Counted from the stretch's first letter, positions 37,318 through 48,751 are shown. The stretch is DNA of 64,000 nucleotides from Marinospirillum insulare DSM 21763 (GCF_000686905.1 NZ_JMLW01000014.1:17633-81632), one strand, 5' to 3'. Translations and numbers: made by a program. Notes: a model not told the origin generated them from the sequence alone.

Positions 37318-39918
37318 GTGCTAGAAGCTTATCGCAAACATGTCGAAGAACGCGCCGCAGAAGGCGTACCACCCACACCTCTTAATGCAGACCAAACCGC
37401 ATCTTTGGTTGATCTGCTAAAGAACCCACCAGCAGGCGAAGAAGCATTTCTTGTTGACCTAATTACCAACCGTGTACCACCCGGTGTTGATGAAGCAGCC
37501 TACGTTAAAGCTGGTTTTTTAGCGGCTATTGCTAAAAACGAAAGCTCCTCACCACTAATCAGTGCAGAAGAGGCTGTTGAACTGCTTGGCACTATGCAGG
37601 GCGGTTACAACATCGTAACGCTAGTCGACCTACTAGACAGTGACGACCTAGGCAAGCTTGCTGCTACCCAGCTTAAATCTACCCTGCTAATGTTTGATGC
37701 ATTCCACGACGTTGCAGACAAGGCCAAAGAAGGCAATGCCAACGCTAAAGAAGTGATTCAATCTTGGGCTGATGCTGAATGGTTTACTAACAAACCAGCA
37801 CTGGCTGAAAAAATTACGCTAACTGTATTTAAAGTACCTGGCGAAACTAACACGGATGACTTGTCACCTGCACCTGATGCTTGGTCACGTCCAGACATTC
37901 CAGTTCACGCTAACGCTATGCTTAAAATGGCGCGTGATGGCATCGAGCCTGTTGAACCAGGCGTTACTGGTCCACTTAAGCAAATTGAAGAAGTTAAAGC
38001 TAAAGGCCACCCCGTTGTTTACGTGGGTGACGTTGTAGGTACGGGTTCTTCACGTAAGTCTGCGACCAACTCAGTGCTTTGGTTCTTTGGTGACGACATT
38101 CCTAACGTACCTAACAAGCGTGCGGGTGGTTTCTGCTTTGGTAACAAAATCGCGCCTATCTTCTACAACACTATGGAAGATGCTGGTGCATTACCGATTG
38201 AAATGGATGTTGAAAACCTAAATATGGGTGACGTGATAGACGTTTATCCTTATGAAGGTAAAGTTTGCAAGCATGGCACAGATGAAGTCCTTTCTACTTT
38301 TGAACTAAAAACTCAAGTTCTACTAGACGAAGTGCGTGCTGGCGGTCGTATTCCTCTAATTATCGGTCGTGGCCTAACTGAAAAAGCCCGTACTGAATTA
38401 GGTTTAGGCCCTGTTGATACCTTTAAAAAGCCAGAACAACCTGCTGATACCGGCAAGGGTTACACCCTAGCGCAGAAGATGGTTGGTAAAGCCTGTGGCG
38501 TTGAAGGTATTCGTCCCGGCACTTACTGCGAACCTAAAATGACCACTGTAGGTTCTCAAGATACCACTGGCCCTATGACTCGTGATGAGCTAAAAGACTT
38601 GGCTTGCCTAGGCTTCTCTGCAGACCTAGTTATGCAGTCTTTCTGTCACACAGCGGCTTACCCTAAGCCAGTTGATGTGAACACTCACCACACCCTACCT
38701 GACTTCATTATGAACCGTGGTGGTGTTTCTTTACGTCCTGGTGACGGTATCATCCACTCTTGGTTGAACCGTATGCTATTACCAGACACTGTAGGTACTG
38801 GCGGTGACTCACATACACGCTTCCCTCTAGGTATTTCTTTCCCAGCGGGTTCTGGTCTAGTTGCTTTCGCAGCGGCTACCGGCGTTATGCCTTTAGATAT
38901 GCCTGAATCTGTACTGGTTCGCTTTAAAGGTGAAATGCAGCCAGGTATCACGCTACGTGACCTAGTTCATGCGATTCCTTACCAAGCCATTCAAGACGGT
39001 CTATTGACTGTTGAGAAAAAAGGTAAGAAAAACGCTTTCTCTGGTCTAGTACTAGAAATTGAAGGTTTAGAACACCTAACGGCTGAACAAGCATTTGAAC
39101 TATCGGATGCTTCTGCTGAGCGCTCTGCTGCTGGTTGTACTATTACCCTGTCTGAAGAGTCAGTTGCTGAGTACCTAAAATCTAACATCACCCTACTGCG
39201 TTGGATGATTGCTAATGGCTACGGCGATGCACGTACTATCGAGCGTCGTGCTAAAGCGATGGAAGATTGGCTAGCTAACCCACAGCTAATGCGTGCAGAT
39301 AAAGATGCTGAATACGCACACATCATCGAAATTGATCTGAACGAAATCAAAGAACCAATTCTTTGTGCACCTAACGATCCTGATGATGCACGTAAACTGT
39401 CTGATGTTGCTGGCACCAAAATTGATGAAGTATTCATCGGTTCTTGTATGACTAACATTGGTCACTTCCGTGCTGCGGGTAAATTGCTAGAGCAGTTCAA
39501 AGGTTCTTTACCGACTCGTTTATGGTTAGCACCACCGACCAAAATGGACCAATACCAGTTAACTGAAGAAGGCTACTACGGTACCTTTGGCCGTGCTGGT
39601 GCGCGTATGGAAATGCCAGGTTGTTCACTGTGTATGGGTAACCAAGCACGTATTGCAGCTAAATCAACCGCTGTATCTACTTCTACGCGTAACTTCCCTA
39701 ACCGTTTAGGTGATGGTGCTGATGTATTCCTAGCTTCTGCAGAGCTTGCAGCGGTTGCCTCTATTATGGGTAAACTGCCAACTACCGCTGAATACCTAGA
39801 ATACGCCAACCAGATCAATACAATGGCTAGCGATGTTTACCGCTACCTAAACTTTGATCAAATGGATGAGTATCAAAAAGCTGCTTCTTCAGTGATTCCT
39901 GTTGCACAAGAATCCTAA
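37318..39918 (+). CDS. acnB: Aconitate hydratase B
   Basis: TCA-cycle isomerisation of citrate to isocitrate; also a 2-methylisocitrate dehydratase in some bacteria. The 866-residue protein opens with [18 protein letters not shown], the AcnB HEAT-like domain, followed by the swivel domain ([17 protein letters not shown]) and the 4Fe-4S domains with cysteines in [16 protein letters not shown] and [14 protein letters not shown]. The start is GTG at 37318, which keeps the family N-terminus, with GAGGG upstream. Confidence 0.97.
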   Translation: MLEAYRKHVEERAAEGVPPTPLNADQTASLVDLLKNPPAGEEAFLVDLITNRVPPGVDEAAYVKAGFLAAIAKNESSSPLISAEEAVELLGTMQGGYNIVTLVDLLDSDDLGKLAATQLKSTLLMFDAFHDVADKAKEGNANAKEVIQSWADAEWFTNKPALAEKITLTVFKVPGETNTDDLSPAPDAWSRPDIPVHANAMLKMARDGIEPVEPGVTGPLKQIEEVKAKGHPVVYVGDVVGTGSSRKSATNSVLWFFGDDIPNVPNKRAGGFCFGNKIAPIFYNTMEDAGALPIEMDVENLNMGDVIDVYPYEGKVCKHGTDEVLSTFELKTQVLLDEVRAGGRIPLIIGRGLTEKARTELGLGPVDTFKKPEQPADTGKGYTLAQKMVGKACGVEGIRPGTYCEPKMTTVGSQDTTGPMTRDELKDLACLGFSADLVMQSFCHTAAYPKPVDVNTHHTLPDFIMNRGGVSLRPGDGIIHSWLNRMLLPDTVGTGGDSHTRFPLGISFPAGSGLVAFAAATGVMPLDMPESVLVRFKGEMQPGITLRDLVHAIPYQAIQDGLLTVEKKGKKNAFSGLVLEIEGLEHLTAEQAFELSDASAERSAAGCTITLSEESVAEYLKSNITLLRWMIANGYGDARTIERRAKAMEDWLANPQLMRADKDAEYAHIIEIDLNEIKEPILCAPNDPDDARKLSDVAGTKIDEVFIGSCMTNIGHFRAAGKLLEQFKGSLPTRLWLAPPTKMDQYQLTEEGYYGTFGRAGARMEMPGCSLCMGNQARIAAKSTAVSTSTRNFPNRLGDGADVFLASAELAAVASIMGKLPTTAEYLEYANQINTMASDVYRYLNFDQMDEYQKAASSVIPVAQES

Positions 39919-39958
39919 GTAGCAAAAACCTAAGGCTTTAACTAGCTTAAGGTTTTCT

Positions 39959-39992
39959 AAGCCCGCCCTGCCTAGCAGTGGCGGGCTTTTTA
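39959..39992 (+). terminator. acnB terminator
   Basis: AAGCCCGCC (39959-39967) pairs with GGCGGGCTT (39980-39988), followed by a T-run. A weaker stem with AAACCTAAG / CTTAAGGTTTT precedes it at 39924-39956. Confidence 0.9.
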
Positions 39993-40075
39993 TTGGTAAG
40001 CTTGCACTAGTCACTTGCAATAGTAATGCAGATCAATCACATTACTGCAGTGCAATAAATTTAAGGTATCTACCC

Positions 40076-41044
40076 ATGTCTAACGTATTTTTTACTTCTC
40101 TAGAACACTTAGCCGTTCTAGAACTCAAGGGTGGTCAGCCAGACAAACTGCTGCAAGGTCAAATTACGGCTGATTTAAACCTAGTTAATACCGAGCAAGC
40201 CTTGCCTGGCTTGCTTTGTAGCTTAAAAGGTCGTGTGATTAGTAGCTTTGAAGTTATCGCCCTAGGTCAAGATCATTTAGCGCTTATTTTGCCTGCTAGC
40301 AATTTAGACGTAGTGCAAACTCACCTAGCAAAGTACCAGCCCTTCTTTAAAACCCAATTAAATGAAATCACAAGTGACTACCAGCTTATTGGTCTTTCAG
40401 GCAAAGAAGTGCCTGCTTTAACCAGTAGCCTAGTGGGTGCTTGGCCAAAAGATGAATACCAACAAGCAATCACTGAACAGGGGTTAGTGCTAAACCTACC
40501 CGGCCCCTTACCTCGCGCCTTAGTCATGCTAAAACGTGATGCTGAAAATTTTGCTACTACTCTGACTAAACTTCAAAACCTAACTAACCAAGTAGAAACT
40601 GACTGCTGGCATTTGTTAGACATTAAAATGGGGCGTGCCTTAGTTGATGCAGATTTAACTGATCAGTTCTTGCCACAAATGCTTAACTACCAGGCCATAG
40701 GCGCAGTCAGTTTTAAAAAGGGCTGCTATATAGGGCAAGAAATTGTTGCTCGAGCTCAGTTCCGTGGACAGGTTAAAAAACGTTTACACCGTGCTCACTT
40801 AACCACGGGTGAACTAACCTTGCCTGCTGGAGTCTACGATACACAAGGTAAGCAGCAGGGCGACATCATTACTATAGCCGCTGATCGACGCGGCGAATTA
40901 GAAGCCTTAGCTGTTATTAACCAAAAAGCCATTGAAAGTGACACCAACTTATTTGCCGATCCTGATTTAAAAATCAAACTTATTTTGCATAAACTACCCT
41001 ATGATCCAACGGGTAGAAAAGCATTGCATGGTGCAGAAGCCTAA
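40076..41044 (+). CDS. ygfZ: Folate-binding Fe-S cluster repair protein YgfZ
   Basis: Tetrahydrofolate-binding protein that helps assemble or repair Fe-S proteins. The 322-residue protein has the family signature K-G-C-Y-I-G-Q-E with C217 and the GcvT-like N-terminal LKGGQPDKLLQGQITADL. It follows acnB, an Fe-S enzyme, and precedes a copper chaperone. A relation between them is only positional. Confidence 0.94.
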   Translation: MSNVFFTSLEHLAVLELKGGQPDKLLQGQITADLNLVNTEQALPGLLCSLKGRVISSFEVIALGQDHLALILPASNLDVVQTHLAKYQPFFKTQLNEITSDYQLIGLSGKEVPALTSSLVGAWPKDEYQQAITEQGLVLNLPGPLPRALVMLKRDAENFATTLTKLQNLTNQVETDCWHLLDIKMGRALVDADLTDQFLPQMLNYQAIGAVSFKKGCYIGQEIVARAQFRGQVKKRLHRAHLTTGELTLPAGVYDTQGKQQGDIITIAADRRGELEALAVINQKAIESDTNLFADPDLKIKLILHKLPYDPTGRKALHGAEA

Positions 41045-41074
41045 CTAGCCACAATCAAACTATTGGAGAAGACA

Positions 41075-41269
41075 ATGCCAACTATAGAACTGAAACTAAT
41101 GGGACTTACCTGCAATGGCTGCGTCAATAAAGTTACTGAAGCTCTAATGGCTAATGAAGCCATAGAAAGCGTAGAGGTTAGCCAAGACAGTGCCAGCATT
41201 ACAGGTAGCATCACGGCTGATCAGGCTATCGATATAATTGAAGGGCTAGGCTTTGAGGCAGAAGAGTAA
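41075..41269 (+). CDS. copZ: Copper-binding HMA-domain chaperone (CopZ-like)
   Basis: A 64-residue heavy-metal-associated domain with the metal motif LTCNGCVNKV. From ATG 41075 it lacks the extra four residues of the TTG at 41063, and GGAGAAG sits 4 bases before the ATG. Copper carrier to the neighbouring P-type ATPase is the likely role. No CueR or CsoR is adjacent. Confidence 0.85.
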   Translation: MPTIELKLMGLTCNGCVNKVTEALMANEAIESVEVSQDSASITGSITADQAIDIIEGLGFEAEE

Positions 41270-41287
41270 TTTTAGCTTTCAATGAGT

Positions 41288-41430
41288 CTAGGTGCTGCTA
41301 CGCAGGACACGTGAATACATCTGACCACCATGGATGGTGTAAATGCAGTTTTTGCAGGAGCATTAAACTGCCCTGTAGGCTCTGGCTGCAACGTCCTGTT
41401 GCAGACAGCCTGCTTTAGCAGAACACCTAG
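41288..41430. repeat. 143-bp imperfect palindromic element, possibly a dispersed repeat
   Basis: CTAGGTG (41288-41294) is inverted at CACCTAG (41424-41430), and the arms continue to pair inward (CTGCTA with TAGCAG, then GCAGG with CCTGC). Internal stems include CACCATGGATGGTG (41327-41340) and CTGCAACGTCCTGTTGCAG. It resembles large palindromic intergenic elements I have seen in marine gammaproteobacteria. Copy number cannot be tested here. Confidence 0.6.
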
Positions 41431-41481
41431 CCTCTTTAGGAATAGCATTTAGTTACTTGTTAACACCTATTGGAGGTAGTC

Positions 41482-43725
41482 ATGTCTAAACCCCTTCGCC
41501 TAGCCCTTCGGGGTATGACTTGTGGTGCCTGCGTTGCCAGTGTCGATAAAGCACTTAACGGTGTGGCAGGTGTTCAGCAAGTCAACGTCAACTTACCGGA
41601 TAGAAGTGCTGAAATTACTGGAACGGCTGACCCACAGGTTTTAATTAAAGCTGTACAAGATGCTGGTTTTGGTGCCACTCCCATGAGTGCTGATTATGGC
41701 GATAACGAACGCCAAGCAGAAGAACAGGCAGCCCTTAAAAAGGTTTGGATTAAAACCTGGGTTGCCCTAGCCGTGGGTGCGCCACAAATGCTGCTTATGA
41801 TGACAGGGCACTTACCTGCGCTAGAAGATGCCCGTCTGCTTTGGGGCATTATTGGTTTAGCTACCCTAGCCACCATGGTTTATTCAGGTGGTCATTTTTA
41901 TACAGGCGCTTGGCTTTCACTTAAAAACCACCGTGCCAATATGGATAGTCTAATTGCCCTAGGTACCGGTGCAGCTTGGCTCTATTCCACTTTAATGGTG
42001 CTTTGGCCTGAAATAGTGCCGCCCGAAGGTCGGCATGTTTATTATGAAGCAGCAGTTTTTATTATTGGTTTAGTTAATTTAGGTCAAGCCTTAGAAACTC
42101 GCGCCCGTGGTAATGCATCACAAGCCATACGTCAGCTGATTCAACTACAGCCCGATACCGCCCGCTTAATCACCCCTGACGGTGAAGAGAAAGAAATGCG
42201 CTTAGCTTCTATTCAAGCCAGTGATTTATTAAGAGTCAGACCTGGCGAGCGTATTCCTGTTGATGGCATCGTTGCTGAAGGTGAAACTCAAGTCGATGAA
42301 TCGATGTTAACTGGTGAACCCCTGCCAGTAAATAAAAGTAAAAAAGACTGGTTATCGGCAGGAACGGTTAACCAAGGTGGCAGTATTAAAATGCGTGTGC
42401 GTAAAGTGGGTGAAGATACTGCTTTGGCACAAATTATTAACCAAGTACGTAATGCCCAAGGTTCTAAACCTGCCATTGGCCGCCTAGTTGACCAAATTAG
42501 TGCCGTTTTTGTACCCGTCGTTATTCTAATTTCTATGATTACTGCTTTGGTTTGGTGGCTAGTTGGCCCAGAACCACAAGCTGCCTATATGCTAATTTCA
42601 GCAATGGCTGTATTAGTGATTGCTTGCCCCTGTGCGCTTGGCTTAGCCACGCCCATGTCGATTATGGTGGGGGTTGGTCGCGCCGCAGGGAAAGGCGTGC
42701 TGATTCGTAAAGGTGATGCCCTGCAAGAAGCTTCTAAACTAAACACCATTATTTTAGATAAAACTGGCACCATCACTCAAGGCAAACCTAAGATGGTCAA
42801 CTTTGCCTTGCAAGCCGCTTACCTAGAGGGTGCTAACAGCCTATCTAAAGATGAATTACTCGCTAACTTAGCTTCACTGGAACAAGCCTCAGAACACCCC
42901 CTAGGCGCTGCTATTGTTGCAGCTGCTAAAGAACAGAGTTTGCAGATTCCAAAAACTGCCACACCAGAAACTTTGGCTGGCTTAGGTTTAAAAGCTCAGA
43001 TCAATAACCAAGCTTGGTTAGTAGGTAACCGCTCTTTACTAGAGTCAGAAGGCATCAGTCTAAGCGATGCAGAAGTTGAAGAAGCAGCCAGCATGGCAGA
43101 CCAAGGCCAAACCTGTATTCACCTAGTCGTGGGTGGCCAACTAGCAGCATTAGTCGGCATCGCTGATCCTATTAAAGAAGATTCAGCCGCTGCCATTCAG
43201 CGCCTTCAAAAAGCCGGTGTGCAGGTAGTAATGCTTACTGGTGATAGCCCTAGAACCGCTCAGGCAGTTGCTAAACAGGTAGGAATTACTGAAGTATTTG
43301 CAGAAGTTAAACCAGACGAAAAAGCCGACAAGGTAAAAGAGCTGCAAGCAGAGGGCTTAAAAGTGGGCATGGTGGGTGATGGTATTAACGATGCGCCTGC
43401 ACTCACTCAAGCTAACGTAGGCTTTGCCATAGGCACAGGTACAGACATAGCTATAGAAAGTGCTGACTTAACGCTAATGCGGGGTTCACTACACGGAGTA
43501 GCCGATGCCATGTTAATTTCACGCGCTACGGTAAAAAATATTTGGCAAAACCTCTTTGGTGCCTTTGTTTACAACACCTTAGGTATTCCGCTAGCTGCTG
43601 GGGTTTTATTCCCCTTAACAGGTTGGCTTTTAAGCCCCACCTACGCAGCGGCAGCCATGGCTTTATCTTCGGTAACCGTGGTGAGCAATGCTAACCGTCT
43701 ACGCTTAGTGAAATTAGACGGTTAA
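41482..43725 (+). CDS. copA: Copper-exporting P1B-type ATPase CopA
   Basis: Exports Cu(I) with ATP hydrolysis. From ATG 41482 (AGGTAGTC before it) the protein is 747 residues: one HMA domain with M-T-C14-G-A-C17, an eight-helix membrane core with the CPC motif (382-384), the actuator TGE, phosphorylated D426 in DKTGT, SEHPLG and GDGINDAPA. Only one HMA domain is present; the separate CopZ may compensate. It lies 212 bp downstream of copZ, separated by the palindromic element. Confidence 0.96.
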   Translation: MSKPLRLALRGMTCGACVASVDKALNGVAGVQQVNVNLPDRSAEITGTADPQVLIKAVQDAGFGATPMSADYGDNERQAEEQAALKKVWIKTWVALAVGAPQMLLMMTGHLPALEDARLLWGIIGLATLATMVYSGGHFYTGAWLSLKNHRANMDSLIALGTGAAWLYSTLMVLWPEIVPPEGRHVYYEAAVFIIGLVNLGQALETRARGNASQAIRQLIQLQPDTARLITPDGEEKEMRLASIQASDLLRVRPGERIPVDGIVAEGETQVDESMLTGEPLPVNKSKKDWLSAGTVNQGGSIKMRVRKVGEDTALAQIINQVRNAQGSKPAIGRLVDQISAVFVPVVILISMITALVWWLVGPEPQAAYMLISAMAVLVIACPCALGLATPMSIMVGVGRAAGKGVLIRKGDALQEASKLNTIILDKTGTITQGKPKMVNFALQAAYLEGANSLSKDELLANLASLEQASEHPLGAAIVAAAKEQSLQIPKTATPETLAGLGLKAQINNQAWLVGNRSLLESEGISLSDAEVEEAASMADQGQTCIHLVVGGQLAALVGIADPIKEDSAAAIQRLQKAGVQVVMLTGDSPRTAQAVAKQVGITEVFAEVKPDEKADKVKELQAEGLKVGMVGDGINDAPALTQANVGFAIGTGTDIAIESADLTLMRGSLHGVADAMLISRATVKNIWQNLFGAFVYNTLGIPLAAGVLFPLTGWLLSPTYAAAAMALSSVTVVSNANRLRLVKLDG

Positions 43726-43742
43726 GCTAGATAAATAAACCA

Positions 43743-44567
43743 CTAACCTTTTTGTTGACTGCGGGCTTTGGCTTTACCAGCCATAACAGCCCGCTGCATA
43801 TCCGATGTAAACCCAGATTCAAGGGCTTCTTCTTTTTCTAGCTCCTCCATGCCTTGAGCTAGCATATTAGGCGTTGCCGCTAACTCTTGTTGAGCTTTAA
43901 CCTTAACTTCATCCATGGTTTTGCGTATATCGTCATAAATACTACTGAAGTGCTCTTGCTCTGTACCACGGTATTTTTTTAATTCTTTAATTATATTTTG
44001 ATAGTAAATAAGTGCCGCACGGTATTTTTTATTCTCTAACTGAACAGCGGCCATCGACTTATTCATTTCAATAATAACTTGTGTAGCGGCATAACGAATA
44101 GAAGTTAAAAACTGCTGCCCCCTAGCCTCGCTCAGACGCTTTTCACGAAACTCTTTCATTATTAAGAACTGCACATTTTTAAGCTGGTTCATAGCCTCCT
44201 GCCCTTTAGCCTGGTTTTCAATAGGCTCAATTTTAGGGTTAGGATTAGCTTTAACCTCTCGAACGACCTGCTCAGCATTCTGCAACTCTTGTAAAAAGCT
44301 GTCACTTTTATCACCTGCATCCTGCTGGAGGTGTAATAAAGTTATCCAGCGCTCAGCTAAAGCAGAACGTAAATCATAAGGAAGGAGGTGAGGTCGGATT
44401 CGAGTCACTAAAGGCTCAAGGCGTTTAACCTGAGTTTTAATATCATGAATTTTTCGTTCCGTTTGAATCCGTTTTTCTTCTACAACCTTGCGATGATGAA
44501 CAAAAAATATTGTTGTAAAAGCTAAAAAAACCACGACGCCAAGCAGTATAAGGGCAAGCATTTTCAA
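43743..44567 (-). CDS. Unknown membrane-anchored coiled-coil protein
   Basis: Not recognised. The 274-residue protein starts with a single membrane helix (about 3-24), followed by a long charged helical region with likely coiled coils (VVEEKRIQTERKIHDIKTQVKR; QLENKKYRAALIYYQNIIKELKK). No catalytic motif, signal cleavage site or cysteines were seen. The topology suggests the bulk is cytoplasmic, since a positively charged stretch follows the helix. It sits 17 bp from the end of copA and points the other way, so it is not in the copper operon. It may have its own promoter. Confidence 0.85.
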   Translation of the reverse strand: MKMLALILLGVVVFLAFTTIFFVHHRKVVEEKRIQTERKIHDIKTQVKRLEPLVTRIRPHLLPYDLRSALAERWITLLHLQQDAGDKSDSFLQELQNAEQVVREVKANPNPKIEPIENQAKGQEAMNQLKNVQFLIMKEFREKRLSEARGQQFLTSIRYAATQVIIEMNKSMAAVQLENKKYRAALIYYQNIIKELKKYRGTEQEHFSSIYDDIRKTMDEVKVKAQQELAATPNMLAQGMEELEKEEALESGFTSDMQRAVMAGKAKARSQQKG

Positions 44568-44765
44568 TCCACTTATGATTAATTTATTCCAATAAGCCGT
44601 AAAATATACTGTTTATCGAGTATTTTTTCTACCTTAAGCAGTTGCTAATTTTGCTTTAGGTTTTTTGCTTATTCTTTATTGGTATAGTTAACCATCTTGT
44701 TATAACCTCTTTTGCGGATTAGTCTAACTGCAATGTTTAGCCTAACCCCTACAAAGGAATACAAG

Positions 44766-45785
44766 ATGTCATTAAGATTCAAACACCTAGGTAAAACTTT
44801 ATTAGCTAGTGGCCTTAGCCTAGCATTAAGTGCCTCGCCTGCCCTAGCCGATAACCCCAGTTTATTAAACTCCTCTTACGATATAGCCAGAGAATTATTT
44901 GCCAGCTATAACGAACACTTTAACGACCATTGGCAAGAAAAAACTGGCAAAAGGGTTGAAATTAAACAATCTCATGCCGGCTCATCGCGCCAAGCTCAAG
45001 CGATTATTCAAGGTTTGCGTGCCGATGTAGTGACTTACAACCAGGTCACTGATGTGGATATTCTGCACGAAAGAGGCAAGCTATTACCTAAAGATTGGCG
45101 TGAAAAGTTACCTAATGCTAGCTCGCCTTATTACTCCACCATGGCATTTTTGGTTCGTAAAGATAACCCAAAAAACATTCAAGACTGGGATGATTTAACC
45201 CGTGAAGACGTTGACTTGGTTTTACCTAACCCAAAAACGTCTGGCAACGGTCGTTACAGCTATTTAGCGGCTCTAGGTTTTGCCCAGCTTAAATACAATA
45301 AAGATGAAGCCAAGGTTGATGCCTTTTTACGCCAGTTCTTAGGCCAAGTGGCGGTATTTGATACGGGTGGCCGTGGTGCAACCAACACCTTTGTTGAGCG
45401 GGGTATAGGCGATGCTTTGTTAACCTTTGAGTCTGAAATTCAAGGCATTATTAAAGCCTTTCCTGACCAGGCATTTCAAATCGTTGTACCTTCCAGCAGC
45501 TTCTTAGCAGAGTTCCCAGTGGCAGTGGTTGAAAAACCCGCCAAACGTAACGGTAATTTAGAACTGGCTAGGGCTTATTTAGAACACCTTTATTCAGAAG
45601 ACAGCCAGCGTTTGTTAGCCAGCTTTAACTACCGTGTGCACGACCCAGTCGTTAAGGAAGAAACTGCGGCTAACTTCCCTGACTTAAAACTACTAACCAT
45701 TGAAGAAATAGCGGGTAGCTGGAAAAACGCCATGCAAGTTCACTTTGCTAGTGGCGGCAAGCTCGACCAGTTGCAGCGCCGGTAA
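44766..45785 (+). CDS. cysP: Sulfate/thiosulfate ABC transporter periplasmic binding protein
   Basis: Binds sulfate for the importer. From ATG 44766 the protein is 339 residues with a Sec signal peptide (MSLRFKHLGKTLLASGLSLALS...ALA). The mature part has the family blocks SSYDIARELFASYNEHF, QSHAGSSRQAQAI and NPKTSGNGRYSYLAA. The upstream GTG/ATG starts at 44712 and 44733 would put a charged stretch in front of the signal and are rejected. AAGGAAT is the ribosome-binding site. CysP or Sbp cannot be told apart here. Confidence 0.9.
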   Translation: MSLRFKHLGKTLLASGLSLALSASPALADNPSLLNSSYDIARELFASYNEHFNDHWQEKTGKRVEIKQSHAGSSRQAQAIIQGLRADVVTYNQVTDVDILHERGKLLPKDWREKLPNASSPYYSTMAFLVRKDNPKNIQDWDDLTREDVDLVLPNPKTSGNGRYSYLAALGFAQLKYNKDEAKVDAFLRQFLGQVAVFDTGGRGATNTFVERGIGDALLTFESEIQGIIKAFPDQAFQIVVPSSSFLAEFPVAVVEKPAKRNGNLELARAYLEHLYSEDSQRLLASFNYRVHDPVVKEETAANFPDLKLLTIEEIAGSWKNAMQVHFASGGKLDQLQRR

Positions 45786-45791
45786 GTAACC

Positions 45792-46682
45792 ATGACACCA
45801 GCAAATCAGCTTTCTAAAAGTTTTACTTACAAAAGCCTAATCAGCAAAAGCTTTAAAGTTACCGGCAGACAAGTGCTGCCGGGTTTTGCTTTAAGCCTAG
45901 GTATTTCACTGTTGTTTATTAGCTTGGTACTGCTACTGCCATTAAGCGGTTTATTAATACAAACCGCGGGTATGAGTTGGGCAGATTATTGGGCAGTGGT
46001 TACCGACCCAAGAGTTATGGCTTCTTACCAAGTCACTCTATTAATGGCTTTAGGTGCTTCGCTATTAAATGGTCTGGTGGGTTTATTGGTGGCTTGGGTG
46101 TTGGTGCGTTACACCTTCCCCGGTAAACGCTTAATAGATGCACTGGTCGATTTGCCCTTTGCACTACCTACTGCTGTAGCAGGTATTACTTTGGCTACTT
46201 TGTTTTCTGCAAGCGGCTGGTACGGGCAAGGCTTGGCTAAATTAGGCATTCAAGTCGCTTACACACCGCTAGGCATTTTAATTGCCATGCTGTTTACCAG
46301 CCTGCCCTTTGTGGTACGCAATGTGCAGCCAGTGATGGAAGACTTAAATTCGGGTGATGAAGAAGCCGCATTAAGCTTAAGTGCTAAAGATTGGACGGTC
46401 TTTAGACGGGTTATTTTTCCAGCCATTTGGCCTGCGTTAGTCATGGGCGTGGTGCTGTCGTTTATTCGCAGCCTAGGCGAGTTTGGCGCGGTTATTTTTA
46501 TTGCTGGCAATATGCCCTATTTAAGTGAAGTCACTAGCTTAATGATTTTTGTACGTTTACAAGAGTTTGATTATGCCGCAGCCAGTGCGATTGCTTCAGT
46601 GATTTTAATGGCTTCTTTACTGCTGCTATTTGCGGTGAATGTTTGGCAGACGCGTTACCTTAAACGCTTAAAAGGCAACTAA
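45792..46682 (+). CDS. cysT: Sulfate ABC transporter permease CysT
   Basis: Inner-membrane subunit of the sulfate importer. The 296-residue protein has an N-terminal extension of about 35 residues before the first membrane helix and the EAA coupling loop (DEEAALSLSAKDWTVFRRVIFPAIWP). It starts 6 bp after cysP and ends 1 bp before cysW, so the operon is tight. Confidence 0.94.
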   Translation: MTPANQLSKSFTYKSLISKSFKVTGRQVLPGFALSLGISLLFISLVLLLPLSGLLIQTAGMSWADYWAVVTDPRVMASYQVTLLMALGASLLNGLVGLLVAWVLVRYTFPGKRLIDALVDLPFALPTAVAGITLATLFSASGWYGQGLAKLGIQVAYTPLGILIAMLFTSLPFVVRNVQPVMEDLNSGDEEAALSLSAKDWTVFRRVIFPAIWPALVMGVVLSFIRSLGEFGAVIFIAGNMPYLSEVTSLMIFVRLQEFDYAAASAIASVILMASLLLLFAVNVWQTRYLKRLKGN

Positions 46683-46683
46683 G

Positions 46684-47547
46684 GTGAATAACTACTTGCG
46701 TAATTCAAAAGGTTTTTTTATGCACCAACAACGTATTGGCGATCAACCTTGGTTAAGGCGTTTATTGATTGGTCTAGCTTTTTTGCTGGTAGGTATTTTA
46801 TTAGTTGTGCCTTTAGTGGCTATTTTTGCTCAAGCATTAAGTGCTGGATTAAATATTTTTTGGGTAAATTTAAGTGATAAATACACCTTGCACGCGATAG
46901 GTTTAACCCTGTTAGTCGCTGCGCTTACCGTGCCTTTAAACTTAGTGTTTGGGGTGTTTTTAGCTTGGTTGGTGACCCGCTTTGAATTTCCCGGACGGCG
47001 TATTTTGATGACCCTGATTGATATTCCTTTTGCGGTTTCGCCAGTCGTTGCTGGACTTATGTACCTGCTTTTATACGGCAGCAACGGTTGGCTAGGTAGC
47101 TGGCTAATGGATCACGATTTACAACTGATGTTTGCTTGGCCGGGCATAGTAATGGTCACGGTATTTATTACCTGCCCTTTTGTGGCACGTGAATTGATTC
47201 CTTTAATGCAGCAACAAGGCAGTTCCGAAGAAGAAGCTGCACTGAGTTTAGGTGCTAGTGGTTGGCAAATGTTTCGCCGTGTCACGCTTCCGAATATTAA
47301 ATGCGCACTCTTATATGGCGTAGTGCTAGCCAATGCACGGGCTGTCGGTGAGTTTGGTGCAGTATCGGTAGTTTCAGGCAATATTCGTGGTGAAACCAAT
47401 ACCTTGCCCCTACACGTTGAGCTGCTGTATCAGGATTACAACCTGGTGGGGGCTTTTACCAGTGCCACTTTATTAGCGGTACTCGCCCTGTTAACCCTAG
47501 TGGTAAAAACCTTTTTAGAATGGCGGCAACAACAAAGCGCCCGTTAA
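46684..47547 (+). CDS. cysW: Sulfate ABC transporter permease CysW
   Basis: Second membrane subunit. The 287-residue protein has the SLGASGWQMFRRVTLPNIK coupling loop and the VNLSDKYTLHAIGLTLLVA membrane segment typical of CysW. The GTG at 46684 is taken as the start; ATG 46720 would drop 12 residues that are not conserved and is possible. Confidence 0.93.
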   Translation: MNNYLRNSKGFFMHQQRIGDQPWLRRLLIGLAFLLVGILLVVPLVAIFAQALSAGLNIFWVNLSDKYTLHAIGLTLLVAALTVPLNLVFGVFLAWLVTRFEFPGRRILMTLIDIPFAVSPVVAGLMYLLLYGSNGWLGSWLMDHDLQLMFAWPGIVMVTVFITCPFVARELIPLMQQQGSSEEEAALSLGASGWQMFRRVTLPNIKCALLYGVVLANARAVGEFGAVSVVSGNIRGETNTLPLHVELLYQDYNLVGAFTSATLLAVLALLTLVVKTFLEWRQQQSAR

Positions 47548-47611
47548 CCTTAAGCACAAAAAGCATTAGGTGCAGAACAGTTTAGGTACAAAATATCTTA
47601 GGTAGAAAGTA

Positions 47612-48751
47612 ATGAGCATACAGATTAAACAAATCAGCAAACAGTTTGGTGACTTCCAAGCCCTTAAACCCCTTAATTTAACCATTAATGAGGGCGAGCT
47701 AGTGGGTTTATTAGGCCCTTCAGGTTCAGGCAAAACCACCCTACTGCGGATTATTGCTGGTTTAGAAACCGCCGACCAAGGGCAAATTTTATTTAGCGGT
47801 AAAGACGTAACCCAGCTGCACGTTAGAGATAGAAAAGTTGGCTTTGTGTTTCAACACTATGCTTTATTTCGCCACATGACCGTCGCCGAAAACGTGGCCT
47901 TTGGTTTAGATGTTTTGCCTAAACAACAACGCCCAAGCAAAGCATCCATAAAACAACAGGTAGCAGAACTGCTAGACAAGGTGCAACTTAGCCATTTAGC
48001 CAGCCGTTACCCAGCACAGCTTTCTGGTGGTCAAAAACAGCGCATTGCCTTGGCGCGTGCGCTAGCCATGCAACCCCGTATGCTGTTATTAGATGAACCC
48101 TTTGGTGCGTTGGATGCAAAAGTACGTAAAGAACTGCGCCGTTGGCTGCGTAATTTGCATGATGAACTGGGTTTCACCAGCGTGTTTGTTACCCACGACC
48201 AAGAAGAAGCCTTGGAGGTTTCCGACCGCGTGGTAGTGATGAGCCAAGGGCAAATAGAACAAGAAGCCACACCACAAGATTTATACCAGCAGCCAGCAAG
48301 CCGTTTTGTGTATGATTTTTTAGGTGGCGTGAATGTGTTTGAGGGTGAAGTTTGTTCTACAGCTGGTCATTCAAACAACCGCTTACAACAAGGCAAGGCT
48401 TGGGTGGCTTTTCCTGACGGGCATAAACCTCAAGCTGGGCAGCTTTACTTGCGTTCCCATGAACTAAGCCTAAGCAATCAACCTTCAGCAACAGCCCACC
48501 TACCGCTAACCATTAAAGCGGTGAGTTTGATTGGCGCTGAAGTACGTGTTGAACTAGAACCATTAGACTGGCAAAGCCCAGATTTATGGGAAGTGGTGAT
48601 TAGCCATTCACACTATAATAACTGGCAACCGCAAAGGGGCGATACCTGCTTTGCTCAACCTCAGGCTGGGCAGTTATTTACTAAAAATAAAGAAAACCAG
48701 CCACTTGCGCTTAACTGGACTAAAGAACACCTCTTGATTAAAACAGCTTAA
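47612..48751 (+). CDS. cysA: Sulfate ABC transporter ATPase CysA
   Basis: Drives sulfate uptake with ATP. The 379-residue protein has Walker [13 protein letters not shown] (near 35-46), Q-loop [23 protein letters not shown], Walker [13 protein letters not shown] and the H-loop TH. The C-terminal region after 240 is the regulatory TOBE-like domain. It completes the cysPTWA set. Confidence 0.95.
   Translation: MSIQIKQISKQFGDFQALKPLNLTINEGELVGLLGPSGSGKTTLLRIIAGLETADQGQILFSGKDVTQLHVRDRKVGFVFQHYALFRHMTVAENVAFGLDVLPKQQRPSKASIKQQVAELLDKVQLSHLASRYPAQLSGGQKQRIALARALAMQPRMLLLDEPFGALDAKVRKELRRWLRNLHDELGFTSVFVTHDQEEALEVSDRVVVMSQGQIEQEATPQDLYQQPASRFVYDFLGGVNVFEGEVCSTAGHSNNRLQQGKAWVAFPDGHKPQAGQLYLRSHELSLSNQPSATAHLPLTIKAVSLIGAEVRVELEPLDWQSPDLWEVVISHSHYNNWQPQRGDTCFAQPQAGQLFTKNKENQPLALNWTKEHLLIKTA

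Noticed and set aside
41063..41074. TTG start for the copper chaperone
   Set aside because: ATG 41075 sits at a better distance from GGAGAAG and matches the family length.
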